This document shows, in pieces, positions 26,987 through 37,852 of a DNA stretch of 64,000 bases. This DNA is from Pseudomonas uvaldensis (GTDB lineage: Bacteria > Pseudomonadota > Gammaproteobacteria > Pseudomonadales > Pseudomonadaceae). Made by a program: the position numbers and the translations under genes. The notes under the pieces were generated by a model that did not search any database, was not told the DNA's origin, and saw only the letters and a list, made by a program, of their open reading frames with translations. Location of the stretch: the NCBI RefSeq assembly GCF_021271205.1, contig NZ_JAIWKS010000006.1, positions 62,001 through 126,000 of the forward strand. Reading direction: 5' to 3'. Each line of letters opens with the position of its first letter. Position 1 is the stretch's first letter.

Positions 26987-27829
26987 TCACCTGAAAAACG
27001 GCACATCCCCCAGTATCGTCGCCCGGTGCATTACCCGCCGCGCCGGGCGATAGTCATCCACCGCGAAGTGCTGGGTCACGCGGTTGTCCCAGAACGCCAC
27101 GTCGTTGGCCTGCCAGCGCCAACGGATGGTGAATTCCGGGCGGGTGGCGTGGGCGAACAACAACTTCAGGATGACCTCGCTTTCGCTTTCCGACAGCTCG
27201 TTGATGCGGGTGGTGAAACCTTCATTGACGAACAGCGAACGACGCCCGCTGACCGGGTGGGTGCGAATGACCGGATGGGACAACGGTGGGTTCTTGCGGC
27301 GCGCCTCTTCCCAGCGCACCCGATCTTCGGCGGTCGTGCCAAACCGTTCCAGCGGAAACGAACGGATAAAGTCGTGGGTTGCCGTCAGGCCTTCCAGCAT
27401 ACCTTTCAAAGGCGATGACAAGGCTTCATAGGCTGCGATCCCGCTGGCCCACAAGGTGTCGCCGCCGAACGCCGGTAGCAGTTTGGCGCTGAGCACCGCG
27501 CCCAGGGCAGGGGTCGGCAGGAAGGTCACGTCGGTGTGCCAGATGGCGTTGTCGCGAACATCGGTGACGGCGGTGTCGAGCACCAGGACTTCAGGCTGTT
27601 CCGGCACGTTGGGGTAGATCGGATGAATATGCAGGTCACCGAAGTAAGCGGCGAAACGCGCCTGCTGCCGCGGATCGATCGGCTGGTCCCGAAAGAACAG
27701 CACCTGATGTTCAAGCAATGCCTGCTCGATGGTGTCGCGATCCTGTGGGCTCAAGGGCTTGCTGATATCGATCCCGCTGATCTGCGCGCCGAGGGCGCTG
27801 CTCAACGGGGTAATGGTCGCACGGTTCAT
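26987..27829 (-). CDS. tauD: Taurine dioxygenase
   Basis: Fe(II)/2-oxoglutarate dioxygenase that hydroxylates taurine, releasing sulfite and aminoacetaldehyde. The 280 residues match TauD. The iron ligands are visible as HTD (H98, D100) in [15 protein letters not shown] and the distal histidine in [29 protein letters not shown] is a conserved TauD block. It is the last gene of the tau operon, 46 bases after tauC. Confidence 0.93.
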   Translation of the reverse strand: MNRATITPLSSALGAQISGIDISKPLSPQDRDTIEQALLEHQVLFFRDQPIDPRQQARFAAYFGDLHIHPIYPNVPEQPEVLVLDTAVTDVRDNAIWHTDVTFLPTPALGAVLSAKLLPAFGGDTLWASGIAAYEALSSPLKGMLEGLTATHDFIRSFPLERFGTTAEDRVRWEEARRKNPPLSHPVIRTHPVSGRRSLFVNEGFTTRINELSESESEVILKLLFAHATRPEFTIRWRWQANDVAFWDNRVTQHFAVDDYRPARRVMHRATILGDVPFFR

Positions 27830-27875
27830 CGCAATGTCTCGTTTGGCGCCGAATCGTCGGCGTGGTCATTGGGTA

Positions 27876-28715
27876 TCAATGGGTCTGGCCGTGCCATGGC
27901 ACCAGTCTGCGTTGCAGGGCGCGCAAGCCCATTTCCATGGCGAAGGCGATCAATGCGATCACCAGGATTCCCAACACCACCACATCGGTGACCAGGAACT
28001 GCGCGGCTGACTGCACCATGAAGCCCAGACCGCTGGTGGCGGCGATCAGTTCGGCGGCCACCAGCGTCGACCAGCCCACGCCCAGGCCGATGCGAATCCC
28101 GGTCAGGATGTCCGGCAGGGCACTGGGTACGATCACATGGCGAATCAACTGGATACGCGTGGCACCCAGCGATTGCGCGGCCCGCAGTTTGGCCGGGTCG
28201 ACGGTGCGCACGCCGGTCGCGGTGGCGATGGCAATCGGGGCGAAGATCGCCAGATAAATCAGTAGCACCTTCGACAGCTCACCAATGCCGCACCAGATCA
28301 CGATCAATGGCAGATAGGCCAGGGGCGGGATCGGCCGGTAAAACTCGATCAAGGGATCGAGCACACCCCGGGCGATGCGGTTGGCGCCGATGGCGATGCC
28401 CACCGGTACCGCCGTCAAAATGGCGAACAACAGGCCCAGGCCGATTCGCTGAAGGCTCGCGCCCAAGTGTTGCCAGAGTGTGGCGTCCATATAGCCGCTG
28501 GTCGCCAGCAGCCAGCCTTTTTGCAGCACCGCGAAGGGCGAAGGCAGGAACAACGGTTCGATCAACCCGCTGGCGGTGACGGCCCACCAGGCCGACAGCA
28601 AGGCGATCAACGTCAGGCTGCTGATCCAGCGGATACTCAATTTGAACCCTGAGCCGATGGCTGGGCGCCTGGTCGTCGGTTCACGGACCAGGGCAGGCAC
28701 TTCATAGCTGCTCAT
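27876..28715 (-). CDS. tauC: Taurine ABC transporter permease
   Basis: A 279-residue permease of the SsuC/TauC family with six predicted membrane segments. Blocks are [19 protein letters not shown] near residue 128 and the EAA-type loop [20 protein letters not shown] near 180, then [18 protein letters not shown]. Its ATG overlaps the tauB stop by 4 bases. Confidence 0.92.
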   Translation of the reverse strand: MSSYEVPALVREPTTRRPAIGSGFKLSIRWISSLTLIALLSAWWAVTASGLIEPLFLPSPFAVLQKGWLLATSGYMDATLWQHLGASLQRIGLGLLFAILTAVPVGIAIGANRIARGVLDPLIEFYRPIPPLAYLPLIVIWCGIGELSKVLLIYLAIFAPIAIATATGVRTVDPAKLRAAQSLGATRIQLIRHVIVPSALPDILTGIRIGLGVGWSTLVAAELIAATSGLGFMVQSAAQFLVTDVVVLGILVIALIAFAMEMGLRALQRRLVPWHGQTH

Positions 28716-29506
28716 GCGCGCTCCTGTTGCCGAATGGCGCTGCGTTGAGAGAACACTTTGGCGAGTACATGCTCGCGGGTTTCGATAAAGCGTGGATCGG
28801 ACTTGATTGACCGAGCCGATTCCCCGTCCCCATAACGTCGACCGAAGTCCAGGCTCAAGCGCTCGACGATGTGCCCCGGATCGGGTGCCAGCAGAATCAG
28901 GTCGGTGGCGAGGAAGACCGCCTCCTCGATGTCATGGGTGATGAGGAACACCGGTTTGGCAGTGCGTTGCCAGACTTGCAGCAACAATTCCTGCATTTGC
29001 TCACGGGTGAAAGCGTCCAGGGCGCCGAAAGGCTCGTCCATCAATAGCAGGCGTGGGTCGGCCGCCAACGCTCGGGCAAGGCCGACACGTTGTTTCTGCC
29101 CGCCGGAAAGCTGCCAGATGCGGCGCTGTTCGAAACCGGCCAGATCCACCAGGGCGAGCATTTCGCGAGCGCGGGCTTCACGCTGTGCCTTGGCGACGCC
29201 GGCCAGCTCCAGGCCGAACCCAACGTTAGCCAGCACGTCTTGCCAAGGCAGTAGCGCGTCGTCCTGGAACACCACGCCGCGCTCGGCACCCGGCCCCGAT
29301 ACGGGTACGCCGTCCAGGGTGATCTGTCCGGCGCTGGGCTGGACGAATCCGGCGATCAGGTTCAACAGCGAGGTCTTGCCACTGCCGGACGGGCCAAGGG
29401 CAACCAGCAATTGTCGGGGCCCCAGGGTCAGTGAAACATCCGCCAGCACAGGTTCCGCTGCACCGGGGTACTGTGCGCTGATGCGCTCCAGCTGTAGCAA
29501 GGCCAT
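28712..29506 (-). CDS. tauB: Taurine ABC transporter ATP-binding protein
   Basis: A 264-residue ATPase. Walker A is [17 protein letters not shown] near residue 39, signature [15 protein letters not shown] near 133, Walker [17 protein letters not shown] near 153 and the switch [12 protein letters not shown] near 188, the form typical of the nitrate/sulfonate/taurine importers. Begins 21 bases after tauA. Confidence 0.92.
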   Translation of the reverse strand: MALLQLERISAQYPGAAEPVLADVSLTLGPRQLLVALGPSGSGKTSLLNLIAGFVQPSAGQITLDGVPVSGPGAERGVVFQDDALLPWQDVLANVGFGLELAGVAKAQREARAREMLALVDLAGFEQRRIWQLSGGQKQRVGLARALAADPRLLLMDEPFGALDAFTREQMQELLLQVWQRTAKPVFLITHDIEEAVFLATDLILLAPDPGHIVERLSLDFGRRYGDGESARSIKSDPRFIETREHVLAKVFSQRSAIRQQERA

Positions 29507-29527
29507 CGCAATGTCTCCCGAATGTAA

Positions 29528-30505
29528 TCAGTGAGTGATGTATTTGGCGCTGACGTACGGCGCGTAGTCCGGCAGTACGGCTTCGACTTTGCCTTGCTCC
29601 TTGAGGAACGCCGCGGTGTTGGTGATCGCCTGAGTGGTCGGTGCGCCGAGGCTCACCACCTGGTCGGCGGCCAGCGGATAGACGTTGCCTTGCAGCAACA
29701 GCGGGATGTCAGTGGCCTTGGCGCCGGAGAGTTTCACCAGTTTGTCGATGTTGGACGCGTTGGCCAGCCAGGCCTGTGGATCCTTGCGGTATTGGGCGTA
29801 GGCATCCAGGGTCACTTTGGCGAAGGCCGTCACGATTTCCGGATGCTTCTGGGCGAAGTCCTTGCGTACGATCCAGGCGTCAAAGGTTGGCGCGCCGAAC
29901 TGGGCCAGTTCGGCGGAGGTGATCAGCACCTTGCCGTTTTCCTTGGCCACGCCAAGGGCCGGGTCCCAAACGTAGGTTGCATCGATATCGCCGCGCTTCC
30001 AGGCCGCGATGATGGCCGGTGGCGCGAGGTTCAGTACGGTGACTTTCGACGGGTCGATGTTCCAGTGCTTCAACGCGGCCAGCAGGCTGTAGTGGCCAGT
30101 GGATACGAACGGCACGGCGATCTTCTTGCCGATCAGGTCTTGCGGGCTCTTGATCCCGGCACCGTCACGGACCACCAGAGCTTCGGCGGCGCCGATCTGC
30201 GTGGCGATGAGAAAGGTTTCCACGGGGACCTTGCGAGTAATGGCAGCGGTCAGCGGGCTTGAACCGAGGTAGCCGATCTGTACATCGCCTGAGGCGATGG
30301 CGGTGATGACGTCGGCGCCGTTATCGAATTTGCGCCAGTCGATCCTGGCTTGGGTGGCTTTTTCATAAGTACCGTCGGCTTGGGCGACTTTGGCCGGATC
30401 GACGGTGGTCTGGTACGCGACGGTCAGGTCGGCTGCTTGGGCGAAAAGACTCGCTGCGGCCAGGGAGGCGGCCGCGAGAAGGCGAAGGGGGAAACTCAAA
30501 GTCAT
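29528..30505 (-). CDS. tauA: Taurine-binding periplasmic protein
   Basis: A 325-residue binding protein of the SsuA/TauA family. The signal peptide ends near residue 24 (AAASLFAQAADLTVAYQ). Family blocks are VAQADGTYEKATQARIDW, FDNGADVITAIASGDVQIG and YLGSSPLTAAITRKVPVE. The start MTLSFPLRL at 30505 is set by GAGGAG eight bases upstream. First gene of tauABCD; an AT-rich motif shared with the sfnB operon lies 72 bases before it. Confidence 0.92.
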   Translation of the reverse strand: MTLSFPLRLLAAASLAAASLFAQAADLTVAYQTTVDPAKVAQADGTYEKATQARIDWRKFDNGADVITAIASGDVQIGYLGSSPLTAAITRKVPVETFLIATQIGAAEALVVRDGAGIKSPQDLIGKKIAVPFVSTGHYSLLAALKHWNIDPSKVTVLNLAPPAIIAAWKRGDIDATYVWDPALGVAKENGKVLITSAELAQFGAPTFDAWIVRKDFAQKHPEIVTAFAKVTLDAYAQYRKDPQAWLANASNIDKLVKLSGAKATDIPLLLQGNVYPLAADQVVSLGAPTTQAITNTAAFLKEQGKVEAVLPDYAPYVSAKYITH

Positions 30506-30576
30506 GGCAAAGCTCCTCAACAGGCCACTGGATGCTGGGTGTTGGAGGAGACTAAATGATCTAAGAATTCAGAAAT

Positions 30577-30590
30577 AAATAACTTTTTAG
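30577..30590 (-). promoter_or_regulatory. AT-rich motif upstream of tauA (candidate CysB site)
   Basis: Read on the minus strand this is CTAAAAAGTTATTT. It differs by one inserted A from the motif before the sfnB operon. Both operons would serve sulfur starvation. Confidence 0.45.
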
Positions 30591-30630
30591 AATGAGCTTA
30601 TCAGCGAAAAAACTCAGCGTGCGGCATGTC

Positions 30631-30664
30631 TTTATGGCGAGGGTGCTTGCTCCCTCGCCATAAA
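30631..30664 (-). terminator. Perfect 13-bp hairpin after gshA
   Basis: TTTATGGCGAGGG and CCCTCGCCATAAA pair perfectly around TGCTTGCT, 6 bases past the gshA stop. The A/T ends of the stem give a short T-run on both strands, so it may stop transcripts from either side. Confidence 0.6.
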
Positions 30665-30670
30665 GAACAG

Positions 30671-32254
30671 TCAGTTACTGATCGCCAGAATGCTCGCCTG
30701 GTAAGAACCCACGAACACATCGAAATCCCCGACCTCGTTCTGCTCCAGCTCGCTCTGCTGGGCCAGTGATTGGCGTGCGGCCTCTTCGAATGCCGCCTGC
30801 TCCGAGGCAGCCAGAGACTCGGCGCGGAAGAATTCGGCGTGGGCTTTGCTCTGGCGCAGGGAGAACTGGGCGAAGCTTTCCTGATGTTCGGCCATGGCCG
30901 CCAGTACCTGCGCGGATGGGGTCAGTGACGGGTCCATCACCTTCGCCAGTTGTGCCTCCAGTGCCTGGCGGTGGGCATCGCCACCCTGACTCTGGTCCAG
31001 CAACGCCGCCAGCGGCGCGATCTTTTCCAGCAGTTCGATGGCCCAGGACTGCATGTCCACCGATTGGCCCTGACGCTGCAGTTGCAAGCCTGGCTTGCGA
31101 CCTTCCTTGACCACCGTCAGGAAGTTGCTGGTGGCGTTGCCGCATTCGTTGTTTTCCAGTTGCGGGCTGTCGTTGAGGCCGCAATACAACAGAAATGCAT
31201 CGAGGAAACGCGATTCGGTGACGTCGATACCCATTGGCAGGAACGGGTTGATGTCCAGGCAGCGCACTTCGACATACTGGATGCCCCGGGCCATCAAGGC
31301 CTGGATCGGGCGCTCGCCGGTATAGGTCACGCGTTTGGGGCGGATGTTGGAGTAGTACTCGTTTTCGATCTGCAGGATGTTGGTGTTGAGCTGGATCCAT
31401 TCGCCGTTGCGATGAGTGCCGATTTCAACATAGGGCGCATAGGGCGTTGCCACCGCTTTGCGCAGGCTGTCGGTATAGCTCGCCAGGTCGTTGTAGCACG
31501 GCGTCAGGCCGGCCTGGGCGTTGCTCTGGTAACCCAGGTCGCTCATGCGCAGGCTGGTGGCGTAGGGCAGGTAGAGGGTGTCCGGGTCCAGTTGCTCCAA
31601 CTGGTGCGGACGACCGCGCAGGAAGCCAGCGTCCAGGGCCGGGGAGGCGCCGAACAGGTACATCAGCAGCCAGCTGTAGCGACGGAAATTGCGGATCAGT
31701 GCGATGTAGGCCGACGACTGGAAGTCACGGTCACTCATTTCGGCGGCTTCCGCTTGCCGAAGCAGCGGCCAGAGTTTTTCGGGCAGGGAGAAGTTGTAGT
31801 GGATCCCTGCGATGCACTGCATGGTCTTGCCGTAGCGCAGCGCCAGGCCTTGGCGGTAGACGTACTTGAGCCGACCGATGTTCGAGGTGCCGTAATACGC
31901 GATCGGAATCTCTTCTTCCGCCGGTAGCGGGCACGGCATCGACGGACTCCACAGGTATTCGTCACCGAGCTTGCTGTAGACGAACCGATGGATGCTGTCG
32001 AGGCTGGCCAGGGTATCGGCAGGGTTCGACAGGGCGGGCGTGATGAACTCCAGCAGCGACTCGGAATAGTCGGTGGTGATCTGTTCATTGGTCAACGCCG
32101 AGCCCAGGGCCTCGGGATGCGGGGTCAACGCCAGTCGCCCGGTGTCCGTGACACGCAGGCATTCACGTTCGATACCGTGCAGGCACTGCTCGAGCAGGGA
32201 GAGGTTGGCGCGCTCGCCGAGCAGGGCCAGGCGGCGGTTTAAGAGGTCGCTCAA
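30671..32254 (-). CDS. gshA: Glutamate-cysteine ligase
   Basis: ATP-dependent joining of glutamate and cysteine, the rate-limiting step of glutathione synthesis. The 527 residues agree with the proteobacterial class. Seen are [19 protein letters not shown] near residue 24, [14 protein letters not shown] near 60, [18 protein letters not shown] near 140 and [16 protein letters not shown] near 325. I chose the TTG start at 32254 ([13 protein letters not shown]), which has GAAGGA seven bases upstream; a GTG at 32269 is in frame but overlaps that site. The gene ends in a perfect hairpin. Confidence 0.92.
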   Translation of the reverse strand: MSDLLNRRLALLGERANLSLLEQCLHGIERECLRVTDTGRLALTPHPEALGSALTNEQITTDYSESLLEFITPALSNPADTLASLDSIHRFVYSKLGDEYLWSPSMPCPLPAEEEIPIAYYGTSNIGRLKYVYRQGLALRYGKTMQCIAGIHYNFSLPEKLWPLLRQAEAAEMSDRDFQSSAYIALIRNFRRYSWLLMYLFGASPALDAGFLRGRPHQLEQLDPDTLYLPYATSLRMSDLGYQSNAQAGLTPCYNDLASYTDSLRKAVATPYAPYVEIGTHRNGEWIQLNTNILQIENEYYSNIRPKRVTYTGERPIQALMARGIQYVEVRCLDINPFLPMGIDVTESRFLDAFLLYCGLNDSPQLENNECGNATSNFLTVVKEGRKPGLQLQRQGQSVDMQSWAIELLEKIAPLAALLDQSQGGDAHRQALEAQLAKVMDPSLTPSAQVLAAMAEHQESFAQFSLRQSKAHAEFFRAESLAASEQAAFEEAARQSLAQQSELEQNEVGDFDVFVGSYQASILAISN

Positions 32255-32361
32255 GTTGAATTCCTTCACGCGTCAGTCGCCCCAATATGGGGGTGGGCAA
32301 GGCGCTCTACAAGGGTGAAGTTAAAACTGGCGTTTTCGCCTGGTTTTCAAGCGCCACATCC

Positions 32362-32453
32362 CTGTGGGAGCGGGCTCGCTCGCGAATTAAGGTACGCCAG
32401 TCGACATTCGAGTCACTGACACACCGCGTTCGCGAGCAAGCCCGCTCCCACAG
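32362..32453. repeat. REP pair (REPIN-like)
   Basis: CTGTGGGAGCGGGCTCGCTC and inverted GAGCAAGCCCGCTCCCACAG with about 50 bases between, inside the gap of 253 bases between the thioesterase stop and the gshA start. Nothing else is seen in that gap. Confidence 0.85.
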
Positions 32454-32507
32454 AAAATCCGACGCTGCACTGTTGCGCCGAAATTACCCCAAATCGACGA
32501 CAGGGAG

Positions 32508-32891
32508 CTATAGGGCAGCGAACGTGCCTTGCGCTTTTGCGACCAGCTTGTCGCCTTGCATCACCTCGGCCTCGACCACCAGCGTGCGCCGGCCTGGATG
32601 AATCACCCGGGCCGTGCACAACACTTCGCCCTCGGACACGGCGCGAATGTAGTTGATCTTGCATTCGATGGTTGCGCTCTGCTGGTCGAAGCCATGGACG
32701 CTGGAGCAGGCCAGGCCCATGGCGATGTCCACCAGGCTGAACAGCGCGCCGCCATGCAGCTTGCCGCCCCGATTGCGCAGCGGCGCCTCAAGGCCCAGGG
32801 CGACTTGTGCCACCCCTTCCTCAAGGCTGTGCAGACGGCAGCCGAGCAGCTTGAAAAACGCGCTCTCCACCAACCCGGCCGGCACGTCCAT
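32508..32891 (-). CDS. PaaI-family hotdog thioesterase
   Basis: A 127-residue hotdog-fold protein. The active-site helix block is NRGGKLHGGALFSLVDIAMG near residues 40-59, with SATIECKINYIRAVSEGE following. Family members hydrolyse acyl- or aryl-CoA thioesters in the cytoplasm. Its ATG overlaps the tex stop by one base, so it is translated with tex; the biological link is not obvious. Confidence 0.87.
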   Translation of the reverse strand: MDVPAGLVESAFFKLLGCRLHSLEEGVAQVALGLEAPLRNRGGKLHGGALFSLVDIAMGLACSSVHGFDQQSATIECKINYIRAVSEGEVLCTARVIHPGRRTLVVEAEVMQGDKLVAKAQGTFAAL

Positions 32892-35212
32892 CAGCGTTTC
32901 TTCAACTGCTTGGCGTTGGCGAACAGCGAGGCCATGGCATTGTTCACCGGGGCCGCCGTGGCGGTTTCCTTGCGTGGTGCGGTGTTCTGCGGACGTGGCG
33001 TCGAGCCCGGACGGGCACCACGGGCGCCGTCGACTTTTTCACCTGGCGTGTCGCTCATGCGCATCGACAGGCCGACGCGTTTGCGCGGGATATCGACTTC
33101 CATGACCTTCACTTTCACCACATCGCCGGCCTTCACGGCTTCGCGTGGATCCTTGATGAACTTCTCCGACAGCGCCGAGATATGCACCAGGCCGTCCTGA
33201 TGCACGCCGATGTCGACGAACGCACCGAAATTGGTGACGTTGGTCACCACACCCTCGAGGATCATGCCGGGCTGCAGGTCCTTGAGATCCTCGACGCCTT
33301 CCTGGAACTCGGCGGTCTTGAACTCGGGACGCGGGTCACGGCCTGGTTTTTCCAGTTCCTGAAGAATGTCGGTCACGGTGGGCAGGCCGAAGGTTTCATC
33401 GGTGAATTTCTTCGGATCCAGGCGCTTGAGGAACGCCGCGTCGCCGATCAGCGAGCGGATGTCGCGGTCAGTCTGGGCAGCGATGCGTTGCACCAGCGGG
33501 TAGGCCTCGGGGTGGACGGCAGAGGAGTCCAGCGGGTTATCGCCATTCATGACGCGCAGGAACCCGGCGGCCTGTTCGAAGGTTTTTTCACCCAAGCGCG
33601 GGACCTTCTTCAACGCAGCGCGGGTCTTGAAGGCGCCATGCTCATCGCGGTGGGTCACGATGTTCTGCGCCAGTGTGGTGTTCAGGCCGGAAATCCGTGC
33701 CAGCAGCGCCACCGATGCAGTGTTCACGTCCACGCCCACGGCGTTTACGCAGTCCTCCACCACGGCGTCCAGGCCACGGGCCAGTTTCAACTGGGACACG
33801 TCGTGCTGGTATTGACCCACACCGATGGATTTCGGATCGATCTTCACCAGTTCCGCCAGCGGGTCCTGCAAACGGCGGGCAATGGACACCGCGCCACGGA
33901 TCGACACGTCCAGGTCCGGGAATTCCTTGGCGGCCAGCTCCGAGGCCGAGTAAACGGAAGCGCCGGCCTCGGAGACCATGACCTTGGTCAGTTTCATGGC
34001 CGGGTATTTCTTGATCAGCTCGGCGGCCAGTTTGTCGGTTTCCCGGCTGGCAGTGCCGTTGCCGATGGCGATCAGGTCCACCGAATGCTTGGCGCACAGG
34101 GCGGCGAGCACCGCGAGGGTCTGGTCCCACTTGTTATGCGGCACGTGGGGGTAGACCGTGGTGTGGTCCAGCAACTTGCCGGTGGAGTCCACCACCGCCA
34201 CCTTGCAGCCGGTACGCAGGCCCGGGTCCAGGCCCAGGGTGGCACGCGGGCCGGCCGGGGCGGCCAGCAGCAGATCGTGCAGGTTGTGGGCGAAGACGTT
34301 GATCGCTTCGGCCTCGGCATTGTCCCGCAGTTCGCCCAGCAGATCGGTTTCCAGGTGCGTGTAGAGCTTGACCTTCCAGGTCCAGCGGACGACTTCGGCC
34401 AACCATTTGTCGGCGGGACGGTTCTGGTTCTGAATGCCGAACTGCTGGCCGATCATGCCTTCGCAAGGGTGCATGGTGCCCGGCAACTCGTCACCGACCT
34501 TCAGCGCAGAGCTGAGGATGCCTTCGTTGCGGCCACGGAAAATGGCCAGGGCCCGGTGAGACGGCACGGTCTTGAGGGGTTCGTCGTGTTCGAAATAGTC
34601 ACGGAACTTCGCGCCGTCCTCTTCTTTGCCGGCAATCACGCGGGCGCTGAGGATGGCTTCCTGTTTAAGGAAATTGCGCAGCTTTTCCAACAGGTTGGCG
34701 TCTTCGGCGAAACGCTCCATCAGGATGTACTTGGCACCTTCCAGTGCCGCCTTCACGTCGGGCACGCCTTTTTCAGTGTCCACGAAGCGAGCGGCTTCGA
34801 TTTCCGGTGTCAGGGCTGGGTCGTTGAACAGACCGTCGGCCAATTCGCCGAGACCGGCTTCGAGCGCGATCTGGCCCTTGGTGCGGCGCTTTTGCTTGTA
34901 GGGCAGATACAAATCTTCGAGACGGGTCTTGGTGTCCGCCAGCTTGATGTCGCGTTCCAGTGCCGGGGTCAGCTTGCCCTGTTCCTGGATACTGGCCAGG
35001 ATGCTGATGCGCCGTTCGTCGAGTTCGCGCAGGTAGCGCAGGCGCTCCTCCAGATGACGCAATTGGGTGTCATCGAGGCTGCCGGTCACTTCTTTCCGGT
35101 AGCGGGCGATGAAAGGCACCGTGGAGCCTTCATCGAGTAGCGCGACGGCCGCTTCGACCTGTTGTGGGCGTACACCGAGCTCCTCGGCGATGCGGCTGTT
35201 GATGCTGTCCAT
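32891..35212 (-). CDS. tex: Tex-family transcription accessory protein
   Basis: RNA-binding protein of 773 residues related to eukaryotic Spt6. In order it shows the N-terminal helical region, the YqgF-like RNase-H fold near residues 320-450 ([17 protein letters not shown]), the helix-hairpin-helix region near 490-560 ([17 protein letters not shown]) and an S1 domain near 645-715 ([19 protein letters not shown]). The last 60 residues are Pro/Ala/Thr-rich and end in lysines. The start [11 protein letters not shown] at 35212 is chosen over a TTG 15 bases earlier, with AGGTGG before it. A TATAAT on the minus strand lies near 35416. Confidence 0.94.
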   Translation of the reverse strand: MDSINSRIAEELGVRPQQVEAAVALLDEGSTVPFIARYRKEVTGSLDDTQLRHLEERLRYLRELDERRISILASIQEQGKLTPALERDIKLADTKTRLEDLYLPYKQKRRTKGQIALEAGLGELADGLFNDPALTPEIEAARFVDTEKGVPDVKAALEGAKYILMERFAEDANLLEKLRNFLKQEAILSARVIAGKEEDGAKFRDYFEHDEPLKTVPSHRALAIFRGRNEGILSSALKVGDELPGTMHPCEGMIGQQFGIQNQNRPADKWLAEVVRWTWKVKLYTHLETDLLGELRDNAEAEAINVFAHNLHDLLLAAPAGPRATLGLDPGLRTGCKVAVVDSTGKLLDHTTVYPHVPHNKWDQTLAVLAALCAKHSVDLIAIGNGTASRETDKLAAELIKKYPAMKLTKVMVSEAGASVYSASELAAKEFPDLDVSIRGAVSIARRLQDPLAELVKIDPKSIGVGQYQHDVSQLKLARGLDAVVEDCVNAVGVDVNTASVALLARISGLNTTLAQNIVTHRDEHGAFKTRAALKKVPRLGEKTFEQAAGFLRVMNGDNPLDSSAVHPEAYPLVQRIAAQTDRDIRSLIGDAAFLKRLDPKKFTDETFGLPTVTDILQELEKPGRDPRPEFKTAEFQEGVEDLKDLQPGMILEGVVTNVTNFGAFVDIGVHQDGLVHISALSEKFIKDPREAVKAGDVVKVKVMEVDIPRKRVGLSMRMSDTPGEKVDGARGARPGSTPRPQNTAPRKETATAAPVNNAMASLFANAKQLKKR

Positions 35213-35563
35213 AAAACCACCTGACAAAATGTGAAATCAGGCTCGCCGCCACTTGAACAGGGCTTGGCGAGACTGGTTGAGCGGCCTGGCATGCGCCGCT
35301 GCCTGGGTCAAAAGGCTGTCAGTTGACCCGCGAAATTCAAAAAGTGCTGCCTGGCCTGGGAAAAGCGCGCCGCAAATACGATCCGACATTTCCTGGCACA
35401 AAAGGCCGCGCATTATAACCGGCGTTCCGTCTTTCGGGGGCGCCGTGGTCTGTAGGCTCGATACCCGTATCAGTGGAGATAGAGGAAAAATCTGCTAACA
35501 ATGCACACGGTGCGTATAACGGCAGCTAGGCCATAATGCGCGCCGAGATCAAAGGAGCTTCCT
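35213..35563. promoter_or_regulatory. Divergent regulatory region between tex and ompR
   Basis: No gene in these 351 bases. A minus-strand TATAAT near 35416 could be the tex -10 element but has no clear -35. On the plus strand CATAAT about 30 bases before the ompR start is a possible -10. AAAGGAG precedes the ompR ATG. Confidence 0.4.
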
Positions 35564-36304
35564 ATGAGCAGCACTGCACAAACTGCTGAAGGCGAAAAAA
35601 TTCTGATCGTTGACGACGATCCTGGGCTGAGCAGCCTGTTGGAGCGTTTTTTCGTCAGCAAGGGCTACCGCGCCCGCACCGTACCGAACACCGAACAGAT
35701 GGATCGGTTGCTGGCCCGCGAGGTCTTCAACCTTGTGGTCCTCGACCTGATGCTCCCTGGCGAGGACGGCCTGACCGCCTGCCGCCGCCTGCGTGGCGCC
35801 AACAACCAGATCCCGATCATCATGCTCACCGCCAAGGGTGACGAGCTGAGTCGTATCAAGGGGCTGGAGCTAGGGGCCGACGATTACCTGGCCAAGCCGT
35901 TCAACCCGGACGAGCTGATGGCTCGGGTCAAGGCGGTCCTGCGTCGCCAGTCGGCCCCGGTTCCTGGCGCGCCGGGCAGCGAAGACGAAAGCGTGACCTT
36001 CGGCGACTATGAACTGTCCCTGGCCACCCGCGAGCTCAAGCGCGGCGATGAAGTCCACATGCTCACCACCGGCGAGTTCGCCGTGCTCAAGGCACTGGTG
36101 ATGAATGCTCGTCAGCCGTTGACCCGTGACAAGCTGATGAACCTGGCCCGTGGCCGTGAGTGGGATGCGCTGGAGCGTTCCATCGACGTTCAGATATCCC
36201 GCCTGCGCCGGATGATCGAGCCCGATCCTTCCAAGCCGCGTTATATCCAGACCGTCTGGGGCGTGGGGTATGTCTTCGTGCCGGATGGTGCTGCCAGTAA
36301 GTAA
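35564..36304 (+). CDS. ompR: OmpR-family response regulator (AmgR position)
   Basis: A 246-residue two-component regulator. The receiver has acidic IVDDDPG near residue 15, the phospho-acceptor D61 in VVLDLMLPGEDG and K in LAKPFNPDEL. The C-terminal OmpR/PhoB winged helix shows LTTGEFAVLKALVMNARQPL near residue 165 and DVQISRLRRMIEPDPSKPRY near 207. The order tex / ompR / envZ / rimK matches the P. aeruginosa amgRS locus, whose system responds to aminoglycoside-induced membrane stress, so this is probably AmgR under its OmpR name. Confidence 0.92.
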   Translation: MSSTAQTAEGEKILIVDDDPGLSSLLERFFVSKGYRARTVPNTEQMDRLLAREVFNLVVLDLMLPGEDGLTACRRLRGANNQIPIIMLTAKGDELSRIKGLELGADDYLAKPFNPDELMARVKAVLRRQSAPVPGAPGSEDESVTFGDYELSLATRELKRGDEVHMLTTGEFAVLKALVMNARQPLTRDKLMNLARGREWDALERSIDVQISRLRRMIEPDPSKPRYIQTVWGVGYVFVPDGAASK

Positions 36305-36312
36305 TGGCGATT

Positions 36313-36393
36313 TGTAGGAGCGGGTTGGCTGGTTGAAGGGTTTCTTCCAGGCGACTCGCAGTCCGTCAGTGTGCGAGCATCGCTCGCTCCTGC
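36313..36393. repeat. Degenerate REP pair between ompR and envZ
   Basis: TGTAGGAGCGGGTTGGC and an inverted arm GCTCGCTCCTGCA, weaker than the other copies. It lies inside the presumed ompR-envZ transcript. Confidence 0.55.
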
Positions 36394-36412
36394 AAGTGTG
36401 TAGCGGTTATCC

Positions 36413-37726
36413 ATGAAAACCCCTGTTTGGTTCCCCCAGAGTTTCTTCTCCCGCACCCTCTGGCTGGTGCTGATCGTCGTGCTCTTTTCCAAGGCGCTGA
36501 CGCTGGTCTACCTGCTGATGAACGAAGACGTGCTGGTGGATCGCCAATACAGCCATGGTGTCGCCTTGACCCTGCGGGCCTATTGGGCAGCCGATGAAAA
36601 CAACCGGGCGAAGATCGCCGAGGCGGCGACGCTGATCCGGGTGGTCGGTGCCGGAGTACCGGAAGGGGAGCAACACTGGCCCTACAGCGAGATCTACCAA
36701 CGACAGATGCAGGCCGAGCTGGGTGCCGACACCGAGGTCCGATTGCGCATGCATTCGCCTCCGGCGCTGTGGGTGCGTGCGCCGAGCCTGGGGGATGGTT
36801 GGCTGAAGGTTCCGCTGTACCCCCATCCTTTGCGGGGCCAGAAAATCTGGAACGTACTCGGCTGGTTCCTCGCCATTGGGCTTTTGTCGACAGCGTCGGC
36901 GTGGATCTTCGTCAGCCAGCTCAACCAGCCATTGAAGCGCCTGGTCTATGCGGCTCGCCAACTGGGCCAGGGGCGCAGCGTGCGGCTGCCCATCAGTGAC
37001 ACCCCGAGCGAAATGACCGAGGTCTACCGTGCTTTCAATCAAATGGCCGAAGACGTCGAGCAGGCCGGACGAGAACGTGAATTGATGCTCGCCGGTGTTT
37101 CCCATGACCTGCGCACGCCATTGACCCGGCTGCGCCTGTCGTTGGAGTTGATGGGCGAACATACCGACCTCACCAATGAAATGATTCGTGACATCGAGGA
37201 CATGGACGCGATCCTCGATCAGTTCCTGGCGTTCATTCGCGATGGGCGTGACGAGTCGGTGGAGGAAGTAGATCTCAGCGAGCTGGTCCAGGAGGTGGTT
37301 GCGCCCTATAACCAGAACGACGAAAAAGTGCACCTGCGGCTGGAGCCGATCCAGCCGTTCCCGCTCCGTCGGGTGTCCATGAAGCGATTACTGAACAACC
37401 TGATCGGTAATGCCTTGAACCACGCTGGTTCGGGCGTCGAGGTGGCGGCCTATGTGTCCGGCGACACCAGCGCGCCTTATGTCGTGCTGAGCGTCATGGA
37501 CCGGGGGGGCGGCATCGATCCGTCCGAGCTGGAAGCCATTTTCAACCCCTTCACTCGCGGTGACCGTGCCCGCGGCGGGAAGGGCACGGGACTGGGCCTG
37601 GCAATCGTCAAGCGCATCGCCTCGATGCACGGTGGCAATGTAGAGTTGCGCAACCGAGTGGGTGGAGGGCTTGAAGCGCGGGTGCGGTTACCGTTGGGGT
37701 TGATGCTGCCACGGGATGCGGTGTAA
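36413..37726 (+). CDS. envZ: EnvZ-family sensor histidine kinase (AmgS position)
   Basis: A 437-residue inner-membrane sensor. Membrane segments at about residues 13-36 and 146-168 bound a periplasmic loop of about 110 residues; HAMP follows (QPLKRLVYAARQLGQG). The phospho-acceptor is H231 in AGVSHDLRTPLTRLR. The ATPase domain has the N box LLNNLIGNALNHAG near 325, DRGGGIDPSELEAIFNPFTR near 362 and GKGTGLGLAIVKRIASMHGG near 388. Partner of the regulator just upstream, 108 bases away. Confidence 0.92.
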   Translation: MKTPVWFPQSFFSRTLWLVLIVVLFSKALTLVYLLMNEDVLVDRQYSHGVALTLRAYWAADENNRAKIAEAATLIRVVGAGVPEGEQHWPYSEIYQRQMQAELGADTEVRLRMHSPPALWVRAPSLGDGWLKVPLYPHPLRGQKIWNVLGWFLAIGLLSTASAWIFVSQLNQPLKRLVYAARQLGQGRSVRLPISDTPSEMTEVYRAFNQMAEDVEQAGRERELMLAGVSHDLRTPLTRLRLSLELMGEHTDLTNEMIRDIEDMDAILDQFLAFIRDGRDESVEEVDLSELVQEVVAPYNQNDEKVHLRLEPIQPFPLRRVSMKRLLNNLIGNALNHAGSGVEVAAYVSGDTSAPYVVLSVMDRGGGIDPSELEAIFNPFTRGDRARGGKGTGLGLAIVKRIASMHGGNVELRNRVGGGLEARVRLPLGLMLPRDAV

Positions 37727-37745
37727 TCGATCTGGATGTGGAGCA

Positions 37746-37840
37746 CCTTTGGGAGCAAGCCTGCTAGCGATGGCCGGTAGCCCAGTTGTGTTGCTTTGAC
37801 TGAGACACCGCAATCGCGAGCAGGCTCGCTTCCACAAAGG
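37746..37840. repeat. REP pair, diverged
   Basis: CCTTTGGGAGCAAGCCTGCT and inverted AGCAGGCTCGCTTCCACAAAGG between convergent envZ and rimK. Confidence 0.7.
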
Positions 37841-37852
37841 TTTTGTGTTGAG

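Noticed and set aside
33182..35140. Plus-strand open frame of about 650 codons
   Set aside because: Lies antisense to tex throughout; its translation is low-information and matches no family pattern.
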